Shown here: piece by piece, positions 53,801-62,800 of the stretch | Layout: the number at the start of each line of letters is the position of its first letter | Position numbering within the stretch: the first letter of the stretch is position 1 | Origin: Pycnopodia helianthoides | Taxonomy: Eukaryota > Echinodermata > Asteroidea > Forcipulatida > Asteriidae | Assembly (NCBI GenBank): GCA_032158295.1 | Contig: CM063249.1 | Coordinates: forward strand, 13,248,078 to 13,312,077 | DNA length: 64,000 nucleotides | Reading direction: 5' to 3' | The notes under the pieces: model-generated | Told to the model about the DNA's origin: nothing | Databases searched by the model: none | Seen by the model: the letters and a program-made list of their open reading frames with translations, nothing else | Position numbers and translations under genes: made by a program

Positions 53801-56800
53801 GAAGATTTACCTCATTTATCTTTCAGGGTTTTAAGTATGTTTCAAATCATTACTCAAAGTCAACATTTGAACATAATTTGTTTCTGTTCAAGACATTATA
53901 GAGTGAGGTACATGTACATGAATTGTTATTGAATTAAAAACACAAGACCGCCGGACTTGTCTGGTCATGAGTTTACTGGCCAAATGCTAAAATCACTGGC
54001 CTCGGGCCTGTGGTCCAGTGTCAAATTTGAACCCTGATGGGGATGGGAGAAAATGGCTGGTACTATTGGTAAGTACTCCACAAGTTGATGTCCTGGTAAA
54101 GAGCACTGGAGAGCAGTTGATATTAAAAAAACATTGTTTGTAGTTTTAGCGAAAAGAGGCAATTTTTCACTCCCAAAAATTGAATCTGAAAAGGCTTTAG
54201 GCATGAAGCCTTTCTCAGGCATCTGAAAGCACACAACTCTACGAAACAAGACGAACAAGGGTATTTTTTTCTTTCATTATTTTCTTGCAACTTTGATGAC
54301 CAATTGAGCCGGAATTTTTACAGGTTTGTTATTGCATGCATATATGTTGGGACACACCAAATGAGGATACTGGTCTTTGACAATTACCAATAGTATACCT
54401 TGCCTTTAGGTGCATTTGTACACACAAGGCCATGCAGGGCTCGAAATTTACACTGGACCGCTGGCCCGAGGCCAGTGATTTTAGCATCGGGCCTGTAAAC
54501 TCATGTCCTGACAAGTCCGGCAGTCTTGTGTTTTTGTTCTAATGTTGACTTTCAGTCTGATAAATACCATTCTGTTGATTATCAAAGACTCCTTAACCAT
54601 AATATACAAATGAGATAAATCTTCTAGTAGTGCTTTTTAAAATTCAAACAGTTCATTTTTTCTTCTCACTTCAATTCTGCTCTGGTACTCAAAATTTCGG
54701 TCCAGTATTTCGCCCCAATTCTAGCCCTGAAGGCCTACATCTCTAGACTGATATGATACATGTACCATGGATTCTTTCTTGTGTTGTAAGGGCAAGGCAG
54801 TTTTCTCTTAGTTTAGGAAATCTCTCTGAAAAGGGAAATTTAAATTTGAATTGGAACATTTCAATGGGCACCAAGGCAATTGCCAGGGGCATGGAGGCAA
54901 TTTCCGTTGCCTCCATAGGTACAGTTACTGTACTTTTGGCATGGACTGCAGACCGCTGATGTATGTACGTTTAAGTTCTTACATCTTCATCTTGGCAAGT
55001 GCAGTTTCTTGTAAGGCCAACTGTATGAGGAAAAATGTGCATTCTACTGGAACATTAATTTGAAGGGGCATCAAGGCATGACCAGGGGTATCTGAGTATG
55101 ATAAGGGCAATTGCCTCTGTGAGATATCAAGCCCATGACTGTGAACATTTACACAGAGTCTTTGGAGACAAATATCAACATCTCATCTCGGGAAAATTTT
55201 CTTTTGAAATAAATAACAATACAAATTGTATGAGAAACTATAAATACCAGTGTACTTTAACCCTCTAGTCCCTGCAACGCCTGAGTTTGCTGAAAAAAAC
55301 GTTTAGTTTTCAAGACTCTTGCAGATAATTATTAGAATCACAGTTTAAACTTCAAAAGATACCATTTAAGGCTTATTATTTACATATAATTTTCAAGCCT
55401 TTCGTTAATATTGTCATTGAAAGATTTTACCTGAAATCAAAAGCTCATATTGATTGATTGCTGAGGCATTATTTTTTGCCCATTATCATCACGAATAAAG
55501 AAAACAACATTTTTGGTTACATATGTACTAATGAGCGTGGTGTCAGTTAGAGCTACATTATTTCATCATCATTAGAGTTAACATTTTACAGGTCAACTGT
55601 GAACAGAGAAAAATTAATAATGATCTATATGAAATGGTTGTCATTGACTTGACCAACGCGTACTATCTAAGTTTATTATGATTTTACTTGTTTTTCCTCC
55701 AAACACAAACTAGTGAGTGTTTCCTCCTATTGCATGTTACAGTGTACTGCTTTGGCAGCTGAGCCAGTGGCTAAAAGGCTAACAAAATCATAAGCACTGT
55801 AAACTGTTAATAGGCGTGTCATGGCGGAGTGGCCAAGTGCACTGGACACAAGTATTGGTGGCAAGGCCATCGAGGTGTGGGTTTGAATTTCAATTTCATT
55901 CATGACACTTTTGTCCTTGAAACTTCTCTTCAGTCAGGGTTAAATGGATACCTGTGAGGGCAGCTCCATGGTTCTTGTAGTTGTAAGCAGGCTGTATATT
56001 ATATTCCCCCTGGGAGCTCCAATGCAGTAACTCGACCACGGACCAATCCCAATGGCTACAGTAATATTGCGCATATGCCATGAGCCACAAAATTAGCAGA
56101 TTCCAGTGATTCGGATTGTATTACATCCATTGTTATTATTAATAGCAATATTATAACATCATGTTATCCTTGAACCAACAGGCAGAAAAGCTTTGCAGGC
56201 CTATACTTCGTTCTTGTAAAGGCAAAACAGTTTTCCATAGTAAAATGCATCTCTATTAACCCTAAAGAACCCAAGTCCTTCAATATCTTCATTGCCAAAG
56301 TGCAGGATTGCGAAGGATTTGGGCTATTAGGGATCTGCAACACAGGAGGATTTCGAAGGGTTTGGGCTAAAATGAGTTTTTGTAAGGGTAGGATTTCGCT
56401 GGACTTGGGCTATCGGGCTGTTTTTACATAGGAGGATTTAGAAGGTTTTAGGTCTTATGCGGCTTAGCCAAAATAGGATTCTGAAGGTTTGGGGCTTTTA
56501 GTTGACTCCCTAACTTCTGTCTCAAACATGTCAAAAGGATTTAGAAGGATTTGGGCTAATATGTATATTTACAATAAGGAGAAGGATATACATGTGTAGA
56601 AGGATTTGGGCACTTTAGGTTTATGACAACTTTAACCTGAAGGATATCGAAGGATTTGGGCAGTATGTCTACCCAAGGGCCTAGTCTGTTAGGGTTAAGT
56701 TAGAGGGAAATTTACATTCTTACTGAACCATTTCAAGGGGCACCGAGGCAATGAACCAGGGCACGGTTTGCCTTTATGAGGCCTGACTTTTGACTGTTGC

Positions 56801-59800
56801 ATGTTTGATAGCAAAAACGTATTGTGTGCATTTTACACAGCTTTCTGTACCAAACTATGTCATTTTATTTATTTATTTATAAGATATTGCCCAACTCACA
56901 AGTCCAGACGGCTACATCAAGGTGCTACTGTTTACTTAATTTAGTGATTTGGAATCAAAGACAATAATCTTAAGATGTTTCTTGTAAAAACAAAACCATC
57001 AAAATATCACGTAATTAACAAACAATTTGAAAAAAAACAAAATGCGGTCAAAGGTCAGTCTAGTCCGATCCACACCCAACTTTTAAGAACCGTTCTTCTC
57101 CATTCCGGGAAGACCTTTAGAGTCATGTGTTAGTATATTTTGTAGCCCCAAAAGCCCAACAAAGCCAGTGTGTCCCTTTAACTGATTTGGGCTGTCAACC
57201 CAAATCAACTGTCACCAGGGGTACACTGTCACCTACTCCTGGGGCTGAAACAGGGTTATACCCCCTTCACAGTCCGTAAGGATGTACGCATTGGAGCCTA
57301 GCTGGTAGAGCAGAATGCACTACCTTCCCAACTTTTTACGAAGCAATTATGATTAAGTGCCTTGCTCAAGGGCACAAGTGTCATGACCGGGATTCGAACC
57401 CACACTCTGCTGCTGACAACACCAGAGCTTGGGTCCGTATGTGTACACGACTGCTCGGCCACGACACGCCACATATTAACATGTTACAAATCAACTTCAA
57501 CCACACTTATGTAATAGAACTAGAGGGAGTATAAAACCATGTGACACGGCCAAACAAGAAGAATTTTGGTCATTGAGAAAATGGTGCTAACCCATGGCAG
57601 GGCTATGACACAGGTCAAGCACCAGTTCACACAGCCAACATTTTGAAAATGCCATCTGTATGTTAAGCAATTTACCCATAGGGATTTGTACCCTCTAGTT
57701 CTATGTCTAAAACACACAGTGCATTACTAAGTTGTACACCTGTACATATCAATCATGATACCCTGGAAAAAAGCTGGAACATTTCATTGAGCACGAGGGC
57801 TGACCTAAAGTACATGTACACTTGGTGTAGGCTTCTGCTTTTTTCTTATGGGCAAAAAAAAAATGGAAATCGGACTAAAGTACGTGTAGGAAGAATATGA
57901 AAAGACAGACTATGAGGGCTGCTGAAGCTGGGTCAGGGACGTCACAGCAATGTTCCCTGCTGTGAATGATAGTGAATGGCAAAAGTAGTCCCCCTGCCCA
58001 TTCAAGCCTGACACGCCACCCTCGCTCAGTTTTTGCAACTATCAACACTTTCCTGTGAAGATTTGCCTAAAAGGAATTACTAATCGAATTTGTTGTTGTT
58101 TTTAGTTTTGCCGTCATTTATAAGCTTTTTACTTGGGATGCGTAGACAGAATCATCACGCGTATGTGTAACAGTGCTGCATTCTTGTCGGTTTGCAGGCT
58201 GCCTAAATTCTGCTTCAGTCACCAGTGTGACTTTTAAACCAAGTTGCTCTGTTGATCAGCTAAGGGCAACTCTGAATGGTACTACTGCTGGAAGGCAATT
58301 CAACATTGTTCATGTAGCAACCAAAACACAATGAAGTATTATTTTTTCCCCTCAATAGTACCCTTTAGTGGTACCTGAGGCGTAACATAAGGTGTGCCAC
58401 ACCATTCAAAAGACAAACCTGAGAACATCATATTCAAAGCATTATACTTTGACCTTGTATAATTGTTTACTTGTAGATATATGCAGGCCTTGCACTGATT
58501 TGTTCTTTTCTACCCCGGTACCCAATTTTCATGTCTGCTTTTTAAAAGCAGACAATATTGCGAACAATTTTCTACTAAGCAAAAACAAGCTGGAAACCTT
58601 ATTATGGTCAGAAGCAAAATTGCTTTTTGGGCTTAGTAATTTGTTGTGCTTCAAAGCAGCTCTATGAGATTGAAATTGGTCCCTGGCTAGTGTCCTGTGC
58701 ATTTTAGCAAGGAGCTTCTACAATCCCGGCCATATCTCGTTGGGCCCCCCCCCCCTGCCCCCTTTCAATGTTGAATCACATTGTTACACGGTCTTCTGCG
58801 TTCCAGTCAACGTGAGCGGGGGGACAGGGGAGAGAATGTTTATTGTGAGACAGGGAATGGTTATTGTATGGTTATGTTAAGGAGAATGGACGAGAAAGTG
58901 TAGATTCGTGAATAGAATGTACGAGCCGAAGGCGAGTACATTGTGTTCACAAATCTACACTTTAGAGTCTACTCTCTTACTTAAACTATTTCCTGAAAGC
59001 CTTCTATGGTAAAGTACACTAAAAGCTGTGTTTGGTGCACATCATGTTAGACCTTTCAATTTGGAAAGACAGTCATTTTCCCGTCGAACATTTCACTTTA
59101 GTTTGTAACGAATCCACACAACTGTAGATTCGTTACGAATCTACACTTAAGTGTAGATCTACAGTTAAGTGTAGATTCGAAAAAATAATCTACACTTTGA
59201 ACAATAGAGTGACGTCACAGAAATAGTTTAATGTAACGATAGGATAGGGTGGCCCAAGCATTTTTTGCCGGGATTGTAGCCCAAATACCTTTGACTATCC
59301 CGTCAGACTACTGCAGTACAGACATAATTTGTTGGTCAGTATCTCAATAGACTGTCTAAGTCCCAAGCGTATTCAAACTTCCACGGACCAAATCAATCCC
59401 AACCATATTGAGTTTTACTTGTGCGCGATCTTGTTGCTTCAAAAACTTCAGTTTGATGTAGTTTATGGCTATAAAAAATATATTATAATTGCTGAGAAGT
59501 AGACAATTTACGGAGCCCCTAAAGGGACTTTAAAAAAAAAATAATAAAAATTATCTCATGCGCACGACATATTATCTCGTGCGCACAACATAATTCGGGA
59601 TTCTTGGAAGCAGCCCGTCGTCACGCCGCAATTGTTATTACACACGCACACAGCACAGAGATAACAAGGTACTACTTGATACCTGGTACTTGGTAGTTAT
59701 CCTCCTGAATACTCCACGCGTCAAGGAGATCGAAAGATCGGCAAGACAACTGTTTAGAGAAGCCTGTATTAATCACCGTGTACTGTGTAAGGTTTTGCCA

Positions 59801-62800
59801 GGCATAGTTTTGAGTGAGTTAATGTAGTTTTTCTGTGTTTATTTTCTTTAACATTGTACTTTAGGGGCTCCGTAACAATTAGTCAAGATATGAAAGTAAA
59901 ACATATATAACAAATCAACAAATAACAGCCCCATAAGACTTGACCTCCCTTTCTGGTTACTTGTACACAATTAAGAATTTTGCCCAACTGACGCTCATGT
60001 TATCACTAAATCTATGTAATGGTCCACATATTCGGGCGTGATTGGCAAATGGGTTTTTTACAAAATAAGCATCCTCCCCTGTTCTAATTTTGTTTTCGTG
60101 TTATTTTTGACAAATTACATTTACAAAAATTAAAATTGTATCTATAATAACAACTTGCTATGGATGTTTTATATTTTAAGAATCTTGCATAAATAGAACA
60201 ATAAATAGTCTTCGTTCAAGCTGTTTTCTCGTATTGATATACGAGACTTGCAAAGTCATTTACTACATGAAACAAATCACAACTCCTTGAAAATAATACA
60301 TTAGGCCAATATAAATCATGATTTTGAAGAGCTTTCAAGACCGTGTAGATCTATAACTAATTTTGTCTACCCAGCCAAACCTGACAGGCCTGAAGCATTC
60401 TTGACGAGTGTTCATTACACCTGGCTAGAGATTAAAGTCAGGGTGTACCTTTGGTAACTACTCCACCATGTTAAAGGAACATTAAAGAATTGGTTTTTGC
60501 TAACAAAACAGTTGCTGGCAGTGTAAGCACTTTATGTAATCCACCATATACATCAACTGGCAAACCTGTAGAAGTTTGTAGTTACTATTAACCTTGTTGA
60601 GTATGCTCAAAAACCTATTTTTTGTGGAATACTGGTAATTTATAAAACGGTTATGTGATGTAAACCATTGACACAACATACAACTTTAATAATAGGGGTT
60701 TGTAAATGTGTTATAAGTCGTATTTACCCCCCAAAACGGCCGATTATTGGTCCACTCAGAATCCGCATGTCAAACTCTCATATTCTTTGCACGTAAAACA
60801 ACAACAGCTGCACTGCCGAAATCCGACCGAATACCCACTAGAGGTCACGTGATCACATGTCAACATTACAAATCATTAAATTGTTATAAGTTATGTAGTC
60901 CCAAGAGCCAAGTATTAAAAATGAAGGGGCGTACATGGCTTGTTGTTAATGATGGGGTTTCAGTTTTGGTGCAGTGTTGGGGACCCTGTCTTGCCATATA
61001 ACAAACAGAGCCTTAAAGGAACATTACAGAATTGGTCTTTGCTAACAAAACAGTTGCTGACAGTGTAAGCACTTTATGTAATCCACCATATGCATAAACT
61101 GACAAACCTGTAGAAGTTTGAGATCGATCGGCCATCTGGGTCACGAGAAAATAGTGAAAAACCGATTACACATTATTTGCATGAAATCATATAGCTTCAA
61201 CAAATGAATAAAACGCTCACTGAGTGATAAACTCCAGTCGGAAAATTAGTTTATTCATTTCTCATCAAATATGGCATTTCAGACAGAAATATTTCGAGGG
61301 ATGTTTTCTACTATCATCATCATTAGACCGTGTAAGTTTTATGTAAATATGTGATCAAAAGTATATTTTGCAAGTTTATTTCTTACCAATTCTGTAATGT
61401 TCCTTTAATGACCATGAAAACTTACCTGGTAAAGAGCACTGGAGAGTTGTTCATATTATAAAACAATATTAGAAACAACCCCCCTCTGAAGAAATGTAGT
61501 TTTAAAGAAAGGGGTAATTTTTCACCCTCAAATTTGAATTTGGTAATCTGAAAGCACATAATTCTATGCAACAAGGTGTTTTTTTTTCTTAGATTATTTT
61601 CTTGCATCTTCGATGACCAATTGAGCCCAAATTTTCACAGGTCTGTTATTGTATGCATATGTTGGGATAAACCAACTAAGGATACTGGTCTTTGACAAAT
61701 AGTATACCAAATTAATGTATACCCTGCCTTTAAATTAAGCCACTGTAACATCAAATTGTTAATTGTCACTATAAAGGAGGGCAACTTCCACAGGACATTC
61801 ACTGTGGAAATTCGCAGAAGAAGTAGTTGACCTCTTCACCCCTGCATAGATTGCTAACCCTGGCAAACTTCCGGGAGGAAATACAGGTAGATCTCCCAGG
61901 AACTGTAGGCCTCTACCCTTGTTACTCAGGATGAGGGTTAAGCGAAGTATCCTCAGCCAGAGTATTACTAGCATACTAAGCCTCAGGGCTCGAATTTTGA
62001 CACTGGACCGCAGGCCCGAGGCCAGTGATTTTAGCATTGGGCCAGTAAACTCATGACCGGACAAGTCCCGCGGTCTTGAGTTTTCAATTCAATAACAATT
62101 CATGTACCTCACTCTATAATATCTTGAACAGAAACAAATTATGTTCAAATGTTGACTTTGAGTAATGATTTGAAATATACTTAATACCCTTAAAGGCAAT
62201 TGAAGTAAATCTTCTCTTATATGGCTTAGTGCGTGTTCAATTAAATGCAAGTTAAACTGTGCAAGGAAGTCTTTTCTCTGTTTGAATCTGGTCTTGTAAA
62301 ATTAGTTAATAATAAATAATAATAATAACTAGTTCTTATATAGCGCATTTCACAATAACGTATCAATGCGCTTTACATTAGTGCCCTGGTCATTGGGCCA
62401 ATAGCATTCCTGTAATCATTTCTCACCTCCCTGGGGAGTATACAGCCCCATGCTGCTGTGGCGCACCCGGCGGGCTACTTCACAAAAAGCTCAAGCGCAA
62501 GGCCTGAAGACTCACCTTTAAAGATGGGGCAAATCAACTTGAATGCTTTCACAGGACCAGCGCGGACGTATTGACCCAGGGCAAACTCCATAATCAACAG
62601 AGGGATTCCACACAGAATCAACATGATGAAATACGGGATCAGAAACGCACCTGGCAATAAAAAAAGCCATTCATATCCAACATTGGTAATCATAAAAATA
62701 GTAATAACAATAAAGCGCCCAACGCCCGAAGGTCTCTGAGCACTTGACATAAAAAAAAGCACAAATTAAAAAAAAATCCACAATTTACTGGAAACTTCTC

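Larger units (their letters stand above)
49001..62515. other. SLC6 intron 2 (13.5 kb)
   Basis: The largest intron and the richest in repeats: nested MITE in SINE (49285-49605), hAT-like element (51229-51908), the 53.7 kb / 62.2 kb inverted pair, family-B relatives, a degenerate GGATTTGGGCT repeat, further SINEs, several fold-back elements and the composite MITE-A insertion near 61 kb. No exon of another gene is supported. Confidence 0.5.

Noticed and set aside
53965..54258. Open frame of 97 codons sharing [16 protein letters not shown] sequence with two other places
   Set aside because: The shared words come from dispersed repeat R read in one frame; its copies do not keep a common open frame.
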